The notes below the pieces were generated by a model, which was not told the origin of the DNA, did no database searches, and saw only the letters and a list, made by a program, of their open reading frames with translations. The position numbers were made by a program, and so were the translations under genes. Positions 1-7,251 of a stretch of DNA of 45,737 nucleotides are shown one piece after another (positions within the stretch are counted from its first letter, which is position 1; each line of letters starts with the position of its first letter). Source of the stretch: Mangrovicoccus sp. HB161399 (GTDB lineage Bacteria; Pseudomonadota; Alphaproteobacteria; Rhodobacterales; Rhodobacteraceae); the NCBI RefSeq assembly GCF_013184745.1, contig NZ_JAATVU010000047.1, positions 1-45,737 of the forward strand, read 5' to 3'.

Positions 1-360
1 TTCGCCGAGCTAGAGCGGAGCCTGATCCGCCACCAGCCGCCGGAGCCGGAAGACGAGCGCGCGAAAGAGACGCCGACGGACTTCCAGCGCCGGATCGTCG
101 CCGAGCACAACACCCGCTGCGGCCGGGTCTACGTTCCGACACCCGATGTTGTCCGCCGCGCCAAGGGCGACGGCAGCAAGCTGCTGCGCGCCCGCCGGGA
201 GGCCGTGCTGGCCGCCAGGCAGCGCGATCCGGCAACGCCGCCGACGCAGATCGCGGCAGCCCTCGACGCGCCGCTGACGACGATCCTGCGCGACATCGAG
301 GCGCTCAGGCTCGGAGGGCTGTTGCCCGGACGGGAGGATGGCACATGGCCGACGACCTGA
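1..360 (+). CDS. C-terminal part of an unrecognised mobile-element protein
   Basis: An open frame enters from the left edge in frame 1 and ends at a TGA at 358-360, giving 119 visible residues. The first part is charged. The last 40 residues (around PTQIAAALDAPLTTILRDIE) look like a winged-helix or helix-turn-helix unit, so DNA binding is possible. The next gene starts inside it at 345, which suggests translational coupling. It belongs to the same small cluster as the recombinase downstream and is probably part of the integrated element. I do not recognise the family. The true start lies outside the window. Confidence 0.6.
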   Translation, partial: FAELERSLIRHQPPEPEDERAKETPTDFQRRIVAEHNTRCGRVYVPTPDVVRRAKGDGSKLLRARREAVLAARQRDPATPPTQIAAALDAPLTTILRDIEALRLGGLLPGREDGTWPTT

Positions 361-746
361 TCTCGCGCATCCTGGCCCGCCGCGCCGGTACTGCGCCCTA
401 TCATCTCGGCATCGAGGAGCTCTGCGACCGCATCCTCGCCGAAGCGGAGAAGATCGAGGCGATGGAACTGGCGCTGGAGGCTACGAAGCAGGCGCACGCG
501 GACCTGTCCGCGCTCCACGCCGACCTGCGCGCGCATGCCGGTCTGATGGCCGTACTGCTGGAGCGCTTCGCCGCTGGATCGCGCTCTGAGCAGGACCGCA
601 AGGACGCCAGCACCGCCCTCTACGCCTACCGCGCCAACACCACCCTCACCGCCCTGCCATCCGCCGGGCAGCGCTGGGACGCCGCGCCGCTCATCTGCAC
701 CGCCGACGGCTATCCATTCGAGATGATGGGGAGGGATGGGGAATGA
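345..746 (+). CDS. Hypothetical element-encoded protein, 133 aa
   Basis: The ATG at 345 overlaps the end of the preceding gene by 16 bases, and the stop overlaps the next start at 743 (ATGA type). Residues about 25-85 are Ala/Leu/Glu rich with regular heptad-like spacing and probably form a helical hairpin or coiled coil. The C-terminal 40 residues are less regular. There is no signal peptide, membrane segment or catalytic motif. The tight overlaps with both neighbours support it being real. I do not recognise a family. Context suggests a phage or integrative-element accessory protein. Confidence 0.6.
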   Translation: MADDLISRILARRAGTAPYHLGIEELCDRILAEAEKIEAMELALEATKQAHADLSALHADLRAHAGLMAVLLERFAAGSRSEQDRKDASTALYAYRANTTLTALPSAGQRWDAAPLICTADGYPFEMMGRDGE

Positions 747-964
747 GAGACGGCACCCAGCCCACCCCCGTGACGGACAGGACGGAGGCAAAGCCACGCC
801 GCAGCACCTCAGCCCGCATCCGGCGTCTTGTGGAGGCTGTTCAGGCCGCAGGTGTCAAGATCGGCGCCATCGAGGAAGGCTTGGACGGCACTCTGCGGAT
901 CGTCCCCGCCGAGAATGTGGGACCGACAGACGACGGAGATGCGTGGCTTGATGCGCAAGCGTGA
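743..964 (+). CDS. Small hypothetical protein upstream of integrase, 73 aa
   Basis: The ATG at 743 overlaps the preceding stop, and the C-terminus overlaps the preferred integrase start at 951 by 14 bases. The protein has a basic N-terminal half (PRRSTSARIRRLVEAVQAAG) that could form an amphipathic helix, then a short acidic tail. Small proteins of this size directly upstream of alphaproteobacterial phage integrases are sometimes excisionase or recombination directionality factors. No HTH can be assigned with confidence, so the function is unknown. Confidence 0.6.
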   Translation: MRDGTQPTPVTDRTEAKPRRSTSARIRRLVEAVQAAGVKIGAIEEGLDGTLRIVPAENVGPTDDGDAWLDAQA

Positions 965-2003
965 CAAGATCCACCGGGTACGGTCCAAGCTCGCCAGCGG
1001 GAAGGTGAAACAGTACCACTATGCTTGGCGCGGAGGACCGCTGTTCTGGACCAGCGACGAGGACTTCCCGGCAGGGTCGGCACGCTACCACGCGGCTCTG
1101 GCTGCCACCGTGGATGACCAGCGGCCGAGCAAGGGAAAGTTCCGCGACATCATCATGCGCTACCTCGCCAGCGGCGAATTTGAAGCTCTGAGCCAGCGCT
1201 ACCAGAACGACATCAAGATCAGCATCAGGCACCCGGAGAACGGCATCGATGTGAAGTTCGGAGATGCCCCTATCAGCGCGTTCAACAAGCCGCGCATCCG
1301 GCGCGTCGTCATGGATTGGCGCGACAAGATAGGAGGCAAGACTGGAGACGTACGGCGCGAGCACCTGGTGAAGATCGTGGCCTGGGCATATGACGGCAGC
1401 GATTTGGACTTCCACCACCTCAAGGGCATCAAGCGGCTGCACAAGAGCAACCGCGCCGAGATCATCTGGACGGACGAAGAAGTTTCTGCCTTCGTAATGG
1501 GCGCTCCAGAACATGTCGGGCGAATCGTTATCGCGGCCACTGCAACCGGTCTCCGCCCGGGAGACCTCTTCCAGCTATCGCGCGAGCACATAGAGTCAAC
1601 ACCTGGCGGCCGTCGCCGGATTGTCATCATGACCCGCAAGAAGCAACGCAAAGCCTCCATCCCGGTGACCCCTGCCATGGCCGACATTCTGGACGCCATG
1701 CCTGAAGGGCGCGACCGAGTGCTGACCACCGAGCGCGGCGATCCGTGGGGACATGAGAACTATCTCGGGGATGCAGTGAGCGAATGGCGTGATCGACTCG
1801 GCATGCGGAAGGAAATCAAGCTCTACGACTGCCGTGGGACGGCCGTCACCCGCCTGTTCCTCGCCGATGCGAACCTCAGGGAGATCGCCGCGGCCACCGG
1901 GTGGAGCGTCGAAAACGCGTCCAAGATCATCGAGAGGTACATGGCCATGCGGCCCGAGATGGCCGACTCCTTGGCGGAAAAACTCGAACGGATTGTAAAA
2001 TGA
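951..2003 (+). CDS. Tyrosine recombinase / site-specific integrase
   Basis: This 350-residue protein catalyses integration and excision of the element that ends here. The N-terminal 170 residues are the arm- and core-binding part and the catalytic domain follows. Visible catalytic positions are Arg202 (TGLRPGDL), a Lys-rich beta-hairpin (KKQRKASIPV), Arg295 in YDCRGTAVT, Trp in TGWS and the nucleophile Tyr330 (IIERYMA). The usual His of the HxxR box is Tyr292, which is unusual. I chose ATG 951 because GGAG lies 12 bases upstream; ATG 939 has GGAG directly against it and an open frame continues further upstream. The gene ends 36 bases from the 3' end of tRNA-Pro, the typical arrangement for a tRNA-targeting integrase. 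Its GC is lower than that of the housekeeping genes. Confidence 0.92.
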   Translation: MRKRDKIHRVRSKLASGKVKQYHYAWRGGPLFWTSDEDFPAGSARYHAALAATVDDQRPSKGKFRDIIMRYLASGEFEALSQRYQNDIKISIRHPENGIDVKFGDAPISAFNKPRIRRVVMDWRDKIGGKTGDVRREHLVKIVAWAYDGSDLDFHHLKGIKRLHKSNRAEIIWTDEEVSAFVMGAPEHVGRIVIAATATGLRPGDLFQLSREHIESTPGGRRRIVIMTRKKQRKASIPVTPAMADILDAMPEGRDRVLTTERGDPWGHENYLGDAVSEWRDRLGMRKEIKLYDCRGTAVTRLFLADANLREIAAATGWSVENASKIIERYMAMRPEMADSLAEKLERIVK

Positions 2004-2039
2004 AGTGTAAAACGGCCTGTGGAAAAGTCTGCTAAGTGG

Positions 2040-2090
2040 TGGTCGGGACGGCAAGATTCGAACTTGCGACCTACGGTACCCAAAACCGTC
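2040..2090. other. Putative attachment (att) site in the 3' part of tRNA-Pro
   Basis: Integrases encoded beside a tRNA gene usually recombine within its 3' half, from the anticodon or T loop to the CCA end. Here the integrase ends at 2003 and the tRNA 3' end is at 2040, so one att copy should lie in this interval. The exact core cannot be set because the second copy, at the far end of the element, is outside the window to the left. Confidence 0.5.
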
Positions 2091-2116
2091 GCGCTACCAG
2101 GCTGCGCTACGCCCCG
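2040..2116 (-). tRNA. tRNA-Pro (anticodon TGG)
   Basis: On the minus strand 77 bases fold into a full cloverleaf. The acceptor stem CGGGGCG pairs with CGTCCCG (one G-U). The D arm is GCGC/GCGC, the anticodon arm is ACGGT-TTTGGGT-ACCGT, and the T arm is GCAAG-TTCGAAT-CTTGC. The 3' ACCA is encoded. Positions 34-36 are TGG, which reads proline codons. The 3' end faces the integrase gene, so the tRNA is the likely integration target and was kept intact by the element. Confidence 0.96.
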
Positions 2117-2168
2117 ATCTGCGTGGTCCTATCCCGGTTCCCGGCGGAACGGAAGCCCCGAATTGCGC

Positions 2169-2702
2169 TCAGGAACGGCCGCAGCTCCATTCGGCCGACG
2201 GACCGAAGACCGGGTGGCGCATCTGGCTGCCGGGCGCGATGCCCAGCTCTTCCGAAAGCCCGCCATTGATCTCCAGGACCGCGAAGATACGGTCGCCGCC
2301 CGGGATCGGCGTCTCGTCGAGCGGCACCGCGTTCTCGTGGATGCCCTGCACCACGCCCTGGCGGTCGAGGAAGATCATGTCGAGCGGGATCAGCGTGTTG
2401 CGCATCCAGAAGCTGACGCTCCGCGGCGGATTGAACACGAAGAGCATACCCGCGGTCGCCGGAAGGGACTCGCGGTTCATCAGTCCGAGATTCCGCTCCT
2501 GCGGCGTGACCGCCATCTCCACCGAGAAGGAGGCCTGGCCCCAGTTGCCGCGCAGATCCACGCGGTCGCGGGAGCAGCCGGCGGCCGCTGCCGCCGCCTG
2601 CGCCGAAACCAGCAGCGCGAGGACAAGCCCGGTCAGGCGTCCTGTTCTTGGTCCGCCGGCTCCGCTTCGCCGTGCTCGCCCTCGTGCAGGGCGCTCTCCC
2701 AC
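2169..2702 (-). CDS. DUF192 family exported protein
   Basis: The protein carries the DUF192 core (PF02643): [21 protein letters not shown], then [17 protein letters not shown], ending in a beta-rich domain. DUF192 proteins are small periplasmic or exported proteins of unknown function. A hydrophobic stretch [20 protein letters not shown] precedes the domain and is probably a signal peptide. The start is a problem, because there is no ATG. GTG at 2702 gives 177 residues and overlaps the upstream cold-shock gene by 70 bases. A CTG at 2636, overlapping that gene's stop (CTGA), would give a neat signal peptide but is a rare start. I list the GTG form. It is probably co-transcribed with the cold-shock gene. 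Confidence 0.8.
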   Translation of the reverse strand: MGERPARGRARRSGAGGPRTGRLTGLVLALLVSAQAAAAAAGCSRDRVDLRGNWGQASFSVEMAVTPQERNLGLMNRESLPATAGMLFVFNPPRSVSFWMRNTLIPLDMIFLDRQGVVQGIHENAVPLDETPIPGGDRIFAVLEINGGLSEELGIAPGSQMRHPVFGPSAEWSCGRS

Positions 2703-3223
2703 GAGGTGACCGATGTCGCCATCAGGCCGCGGCGCCCCTCCACCACCCGGACGCAGATCGCCTCGCCCGGCTGGAGATCCGCCAGCCCAGAACGGCGCAG
2801 CACCTCGATGTGAACGAAGATGTCGTCGGACTTGCCGAAGGCATTGGCAAACCCGAAACCCTTTGTCTTGTCGAACCATTTCACCCTTGCCGGTTCCAGC
2901 GGCCCCGCATCCTCGGGCGAAAACCCGCCCGGCAGGAACGATGCCTTGTCGTCTTCCTCGCAGGCCGCGGGCGGCTCTATCCTCAGCACTTCGATCGCTT
3001 GGCGGCCGCGGGCGGTTTCAAGCACCACCACCTCGATCGCAGCCCCATCCGCCACGGAACTCTGTCCGTAGTTCCGGAGCACGTTCGCGTGCAGGAGGAT
3101 GTCGCCGCCGCCGGCCTGGGACACGACAAATCCGAACCCCTTGCCGGGGTCGAACCATTTGACATGGCCCTGCACGATCTGACCGTCTTGTTCTGTGTCC
3201 ATGCGGTTCACGTACATCTGCAA
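2633..3223 (-). CDS. Protein with two cold-shock domains
   Basis: The 196-residue protein has two complete cold-shock (CSD) OB folds. Residues about 16-80 begin [15 protein letters not shown], and about 112-178 begin [15 protein letters not shown]. Both keep the RNP1-like KGFGF and RNP2-like (ILLH / IFVH) nucleic-acid-binding motifs. A proline/acid-rich linker joins them and the tail is acidic. The role is single-stranded RNA/DNA binding, probably as an RNA chaperone. The start is TTG 3223, chosen because GGAGG lies 7 bases upstream; ATG 3217 would be 13 bases away. The tandem architecture is common in Rhodobacterales and differs from the 70-residue CspA type. The 5' region is AT-rich. The next gene, DUF192, overlaps the 3' end. 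Confidence 0.9.
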   Translation of the reverse strand: MQMYVNRMDTEQDGQIVQGHVKWFDPGKGFGFVVSQAGGGDILLHANVLRNYGQSSVADGAAIEVVVLETARGRQAIEVLRIEPPAACEEDDKASFLPGGFSPEDAGPLEPARVKWFDKTKGFGFANAFGKSDDIFVHIEVLRRSGLADLQPGEAICVRVVEGRRGLMATSVTSWESALHEGEHGEAEPADQEQDA

Positions 3224-3332
3224 TGACTTTCCTCCAAACCTCTCCCCGGTCTCACGTTAGGAGACCACATTCATAGGTTGCAAGGAGAAAAATCTAATAT
3301 TCCGTTTACTTACATTGTTATTAAAGCTGACC
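3224..3332 (-). promoter_or_regulatory. AT-rich leader and promoter region of the cold-shock gene
   Basis: This 109-base gap is conspicuously AT-rich compared with its surroundings, especially about 3288-3330. It separates the cold-shock gene from the 3' end of pdxH, so it must hold the promoter and 5' leader of the cold-shock gene. I could not fix -35/-10 hexamers with confidence. Structured leaders that act as RNA thermosensors are known for cold-shock genes, but I see no strong hairpin here. Confidence 0.35.
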
Positions 3333-3938
3333 TTACGGATACAGCCGCGAAACTGACCAGTTTTCCTCTCCGGTTTTCTTTTCCCAACGGAAACGGTCGT
3401 GCAGCCTGAAGGCCCCGTCCGCCCAGAATTCGAATTCCCGTGCCGCCAGCTTGAAGCCGCCCCAATGCTCGGGGCGGGGCGGGTTGGGCCCCTTGGACAC
3501 GGTCAGCTTCGCCACTTCGGCCATGAGTTTCCCGCGCGATTCCAGCGGCTGCGACTGCTGCGACGCCCAGGCGCCGAGGCGGCTCTGCAGGGCGCGGCTG
3601 CGGTAATAGGCATCCGAGCGCTCGCCCGGAACCTTCTCCACCGTGCCGCGCAGCCGCACCTGGCGGCGGAGGCTCTTCCAGTGGAACACCACGGCGGCCT
3701 TCCCGGCCGAGATCAGCTCGCGGCCCTTGCTGCTGCCGTAATTCGTGTAGAAGACGATGCCGTCATCGTCGATGTCCTTCAGCAGGACGACGCGCACGTT
3801 GGGAAGGCCGCTCTCGTCGACGGTCGCCAGCGACATGGCCTCGGGATCGTTGATCTCGGACTTCGAAGCCTCTGCCAGCCAGCTGCGCAGCAGCGCATAG
3901 GGGTCGTCCCCTGCGAATATGCCGTCCCTGTCACTCAT
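3333..3938 (-). CDS. pdxH: Pyridoxamine 5'-phosphate oxidase
   Basis: FMN-dependent cytosolic oxidase that converts pyridoxine or pyridoxamine 5'-phosphate to pyridoxal 5'-phosphate, the last step of vitamin B6 coenzyme synthesis and salvage. The 201-residue protein shows the whole family pattern: N-terminal [20 protein letters not shown], the FMN-binding [13 protein letters not shown] and [21 protein letters not shown], and the C-terminal PxxxEFW/RLHDR region ending WSVSRLYP. It is slightly shorter than the E. coli enzyme (about 218), at the N-terminus. The start ATG 3938 has only a weak GAG upstream. It is divergent from fabI, with 128 bases between them. Confidence 0.95.
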   Translation of the reverse strand: MSDRDGIFAGDDPYALLRSWLAEASKSEINDPEAMSLATVDESGLPNVRVVLLKDIDDDGIVFYTNYGSSKGRELISAGKAAVVFHWKSLRRQVRLRGTVEKVPGERSDAYYRSRALQSRLGAWASQQSQPLESRGKLMAEVAKLTVSKGPNPPRPEHWGGFKLAAREFEFWADGAFRLHDRFRWEKKTGEENWSVSRLYP

Positions 3939-4066
3939 ACACTCGGTCTTGCCTGAAACTGTTGCGGTCGCGGCGCACCGGCCGGCAGTCCTGCCGGGCT
4001 CCGCGCTTGATGCCGTTTACACAATCGCCTAATGGACCTGAAATCAAGGACTGTCGGAGAACCAGA

Positions 4067-4870
4067 ATGTCAACAGCTCTCATGGCCGGCAAGCGGGGCC
4101 TCATCATGGGCGTCGCCAACGACAAGTCGATCGCCTGGGGCATCGCCAAGGCCTGCGCCGACGCCGGAGCCGAAATCGCCTTTTCTTATCAAGGGGAAGC
4201 ACTGAAAAAGCGGGTTGTCCCGCTGGCCGCAAGCATCGGGTCCGATGCCGTCTACGAATGCGACGTCTCCGACGGAAGCTCCATCGACGCCCTGTTTTCC
4301 GAACTGGAAAAACGTTGGGGCAAGCTGGACTTCCTTGTCCATGCAATCGGTTTTTCCGACAAGAACGAGCTGCGCGGACGCTACGTCGACACCTCGCCCG
4401 ACAATTTCCGCACGACGATGGACATCTCGGTCTACTCCTTCACGGCGGTCTGCCAGCGCGCCGAGAAGCTGATGACCGAGGGCGGGTCCTGCCTGACCAT
4501 GACCTATTACGGCGCCGAGAAGGTGATGCCGCACTACAACGTCATGGGCGTGGCCAAGGCGGCGCTGGAAGCCTCCGTGCGCTACCTTGCCGAGGATCTG
4601 GGCAAGCAGGGCATCCGCGTCAACGCGATCTCGGCGGGCACGATCAAGACCCTCGCCGCATCGGGCATCGGCGATTTCCGCTACATCCTGAAGTGGAACG
4701 AGTACAACGCGCCGCTGCGCCGGACCGTGACGCAGGAAGAGGTCGGCAATTCCGCGCTCTACCTGCTGTCGGACATGGGCCGCGCCGTCACCGGCGAGGT
4801 GCATCACGTCGATGCGGGCTACCATGTCGTCGGCATGAAGGCCGTCGACGCCCCGGACATCGCGAAATGA
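4067..4870 (+). CDS. fabI: Enoyl-[acyl-carrier-protein] reductase (NADH), FabI
   Basis: NADH-dependent reduction of trans-2-enoyl-ACP, the last step of each fatty-acid elongation cycle. The 267-residue protein is a short-chain dehydrogenase with the FabI-type cofactor site GVANDKSIAWGIAKA and the catalytic Tyr157-x6-Lys164 (YNVMGVAK). The substrate-loop region is SAGTIKTLAASGIGDF and the C-terminal part is VTGEVHHVDAGYHVVGM. I chose ATG 4067 because GGAGAACC lies just upstream and the translated family starts there (MSTALMAGKRGLIMGVA). Its stop overlaps the LysE start (ATGA), so the two are probably co-translated. Confidence 0.96.
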   Translation: MSTALMAGKRGLIMGVANDKSIAWGIAKACADAGAEIAFSYQGEALKKRVVPLAASIGSDAVYECDVSDGSSIDALFSELEKRWGKLDFLVHAIGFSDKNELRGRYVDTSPDNFRTTMDISVYSFTAVCQRAEKLMTEGGSCLTMTYYGAEKVMPHYNVMGVAKAALEASVRYLAEDLGKQGIRVNAISAGTIKTLAASGIGDFRYILKWNEYNAPLRRTVTQEEVGNSALYLLSDMGRAVTGEVHHVDAGYHVVGMKAVDAPDIAK

Positions 4871-5484
4871 TCCCGGCCGCGGTCCTGCTGCCGGTCTTCC
4901 TGGCGCATCTGGCCGCGGCCTTCTCTCCGGGGCCTGCCGTGCTGATGACGGTCCGGCTGGCCGCCTCGCGGGGGATGGTCCCCGCCGCCGGCTTCTCCGC
5001 CGGGCTGGCGCTGGGGGCCGTCGTCTGGGCCTCGGCCGCGCTCCTGGGCATGTCGGTGCTGTTCCAGCTGGTGCCGGGGCTGTTCTTCGCGATGAAGCTC
5101 GCGGGGGCCGCCTTCCTCGTCTATGTCGGCGTGATGACCTGGCGCAGCGCCGATGCGCCGCTCGACACCGGCGCCGCTTCGGCACGGCCGCTTTCGGCGC
5201 TCGGCGCCGCCCGCTTCGGGCTGGTCCTCCAGCTCACGAATCCGAAGCCCGCGGTGTTCTTCGGCGCGGTCTTCATCACCCTCGTGCCGCCGCATGCGCC
5301 CGCATCCTGGCTGGCCGCCATCCTGGCCGTGGTCGCGCTGAACGAGATCGCGGCCAACCTACTGGTGGCCAGAATCTTCTCCCTTCAGCAGTCCAGAACC
5401 GCCTATATCCGTCTCAAGGGCCGGATCGAGCGCGTCTTCGGCGCGGCGCTTGCGGGGTTCGGCCTCTCGCTCGCCCTGGACTGA
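4867..5484 (+). CDS. LysE/RhtB family amino-acid exporter
   Basis: A 205-residue inner-membrane protein with about six hydrophobic helices. The family signature near the N-terminus is [20 protein letters not shown], and the second conserved block is [16 protein letters not shown]. LysE/RhtB proteins export amino acids or small derivatives by proton antiport; the substrate here cannot be told. It overlaps fabI by four bases (ATGA) and lies 19 bases before gpt, so the three genes probably share a transcript. There is no obvious metabolic link to fabI. Confidence 0.88.
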   Translation: MIPAAVLLPVFLAHLAAAFSPGPAVLMTVRLAASRGMVPAAGFSAGLALGAVVWASAALLGMSVLFQLVPGLFFAMKLAGAAFLVYVGVMTWRSADAPLDTGAASARPLSALGAARFGLVLQLTNPKPAVFFGAVFITLVPPHAPASWLAAILAVVALNEIAANLLVARIFSLQQSRTAYIRLKGRIERVFGAALAGFGLSLALD

Positions 5485-5503
5485 CCAACAGAAAGGCACT
5501 GCC

Positions 5504-6001
5504 ATGACCGACCGCCTTCCCCACGAGAAAGGGTTCCACATCAGCTGGGACCAGATCCACCGAGACGCCCGCGCCCTTGCCTGGCGGCTCGACGGCCAGG
5601 GCCCCGACGGCGGCGCCTGGAAGGCGGTCGTGGCGGTCACCCGCGGCGGCATGGCGCCGGCGATGATCGTGGCGCGCGAACTGGACATCCGCACCGTCGA
5701 CACGATCTCGGTGAAATCCTACGACAACCAGACCCAGGCCTCCGCGGTGGTGCTGAAGGCGCCGGACGCAGAGCTGATGGGCGACGGCACCGGCATCCTG
5801 ATCGTCGACGACCTGGTGGATTCCGGCAAGACGCTGGAGCTGATCCGCGGCATGTATCCCAAGGCTCAGTTCGCCACCGTCTACGCCAAGCCCAAGGGCA
5901 AGCCGCAGGTCGACACCTACATCACCGAAGTCAGCCAGGACACCTGGATCTTCTTCCCCTGGGACATGGCGCTTCAATACGTCGAACCCTACCGCAAGTG
6001 A
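5504..6001 (+). CDS. gpt: Xanthine-guanine phosphoribosyltransferase
   Basis: The enzyme salvages xanthine and guanine (and hypoxanthine less well) by transfer of phosphoribose from PRPP, in the cytosol or at the inner membrane face. The 165-residue length matches the family. The PRPP-binding loop [13 protein letters not shown] lies at about residues 98-110, and the upstream [19 protein letters not shown] supplies the pyrophosphate loop. The C-terminal [10 protein letters not shown] is typical of XGPRT. The start ATG 5504 follows AGAAAGG with good spacing. The aminotransferase follows after 6 bases, so the run fabI-lysE-gpt-aminotransferase may be one operon. Confidence 0.93.
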   Translation: MTDRLPHEKGFHISWDQIHRDARALAWRLDGQGPDGGAWKAVVAVTRGGMAPAMIVARELDIRTVDTISVKSYDNQTQASAVVLKAPDAELMGDGTGILIVDDLVDSGKTLELIRGMYPKAQFATVYAKPKGKPQVDTYITEVSQDTWIFFPWDMALQYVEPYRK

Positions 6002-6007
6002 GCTGAC

Positions 6008-7213
6008 ATGCCCCTGCCCCTCGCCCCCGCGCTGTGCGGCTGCATCGCCTCGCCGATCGTCGAGTCCCGTGCCTGGGTGAAGGGCCGGAACTTTCCGGCG
6101 GACCGCCCGCTGATCAACGTGAGCCAGGCCGCCCCGGTCGCCGCGCCGCCCGAAGGGCTGCGCCGGGCGATGGCCGATGCCATCCTGACGCAGACCTCGG
6201 CCCATCTCTACGGCCCGGTGCTCGGCAACGACCCGCTGCGCGAGGCGCTTGCCGCGCGGGTGTCGCGCATCTACGGCGCAAAGGTCGGCGCCGCGAACAT
6301 CGCGGTCACCGCGGGCTGCAACATGGCGTTCTGCGCCACCATCGCCTCGCTCGCCGCGCCGGGCGACGAGGTCATCCTGCCCTGCCCGTGGTATTTCAAC
6401 CACGCGATGTGGCTCGACATGGCAGGGATCGTGACCCGGCCGCTGGAGACCGGCGATGACCTGCTGCCCGATCCGGAGGAAGCGGCCGCGCTGATCGGCC
6501 CGCGCACCCGTGCGATCGTGCTGGTCACGCCGAACAATCCCTGCGGCGTCGAGTATCCGCCCGCGCTGCTCGCCGCCTTCCGCGACCTTTGCCGGGCGCG
6601 CGGCATCGCGCTGATCGTCGACGAGACCTACCGCGACTTCATGTCCGGCGAGGGCCGCCCGCATGACCTGCTGGCCGATCCGGACTGGGACGGCACCGTC
6701 ATCCAGCTCTATTCCTTCTCGAAGGCCTACCGGCTGACCGGCCACCGCGTCGGCGCCATAGCCGCCGCGCCGGGTCAAATCTCCGAGATCGAGAAGTTCC
6801 TCGACACGATGGTGATCTGCGTCTCGCAGCCCGGCCAGATCGGCGCGCTCTGGGGTCTGGAGAATCTCGACGGCTGGCTCGAGGGCGAGCGGCAGGAGAT
6901 CCTGGCCCGCCGTGCCGCGGTCGAGGCCGCGATGGACCGGCTTCCGGGCTGGCGGCTGCGCGGGATCGGCGCCTATTTCGCCTATCTGGAGCATCCTTTT
7001 GCCATGGACTCCGCCGAGCTCTGCCGCGCCATGGTGGAGGAAGCGGCGGTGCTCGCCCTGCCCGGATCCTTCTTCGGCCCGGCCGGCCGGGAACGCGGCA
7101 CGCGCGAGCTGCGCATCGCCTTCGCCAATCTCGACGCGGCCGGGATCGGCACGCTCGCGGAGCGCCTGGCCGCGCTGCCCTTCCCGCTTGCGACCACCGG
7201 GGCATCCGGCTAG
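6008..7213 (+). CDS. Class I/II PLP-dependent aminotransferase
   Basis: A 401-residue fold-type I PLP enzyme. Visible motifs are the N-terminal LINVSQAAPVAAPPEGLRRA, the cofactor-binding TPNNPCG and DETYRDF, the PLP-lysine Lys239 in SFSKAYRLTGHRVG, and the C-terminal Arg in ELRIAFANL that binds the substrate carboxylate. The likely reaction is transamination of an amino or keto acid. The active-site outline resembles AspC/DapL-like aminotransferases, but the substrate cannot be assigned. It follows gpt closely, with ppiD 38 bases downstream. The ATG at 6008 is preceded by weak GAG-like sequence. Confidence 0.88.
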   Translation: MPLPLAPALCGCIASPIVESRAWVKGRNFPADRPLINVSQAAPVAAPPEGLRRAMADAILTQTSAHLYGPVLGNDPLREALAARVSRIYGAKVGAANIAVTAGCNMAFCATIASLAAPGDEVILPCPWYFNHAMWLDMAGIVTRPLETGDDLLPDPEEAAALIGPRTRAIVLVTPNNPCGVEYPPALLAAFRDLCRARGIALIVDETYRDFMSGEGRPHDLLADPDWDGTVIQLYSFSKAYRLTGHRVGAIAAAPGQISEIEKFLDTMVICVSQPGQIGALWGLENLDGWLEGERQEILARRAAVEAAMDRLPGWRLRGIGAYFAYLEHPFAMDSAELCRAMVEEAAVLALPGSFFGPAGRERGTRELRIAFANLDAAGIGTLAERLAALPFPLATTGASG

Positions 7214-7251
7214 ACCCTCGCCCACTACTGGTCCATCCGGGGGAGCACACC

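Noticed and set aside
1994-2030. Two copies of TGTAAAA after the integrase stop as integrase arm sites
   Set aside because: The word is too short, and only two copies are seen.
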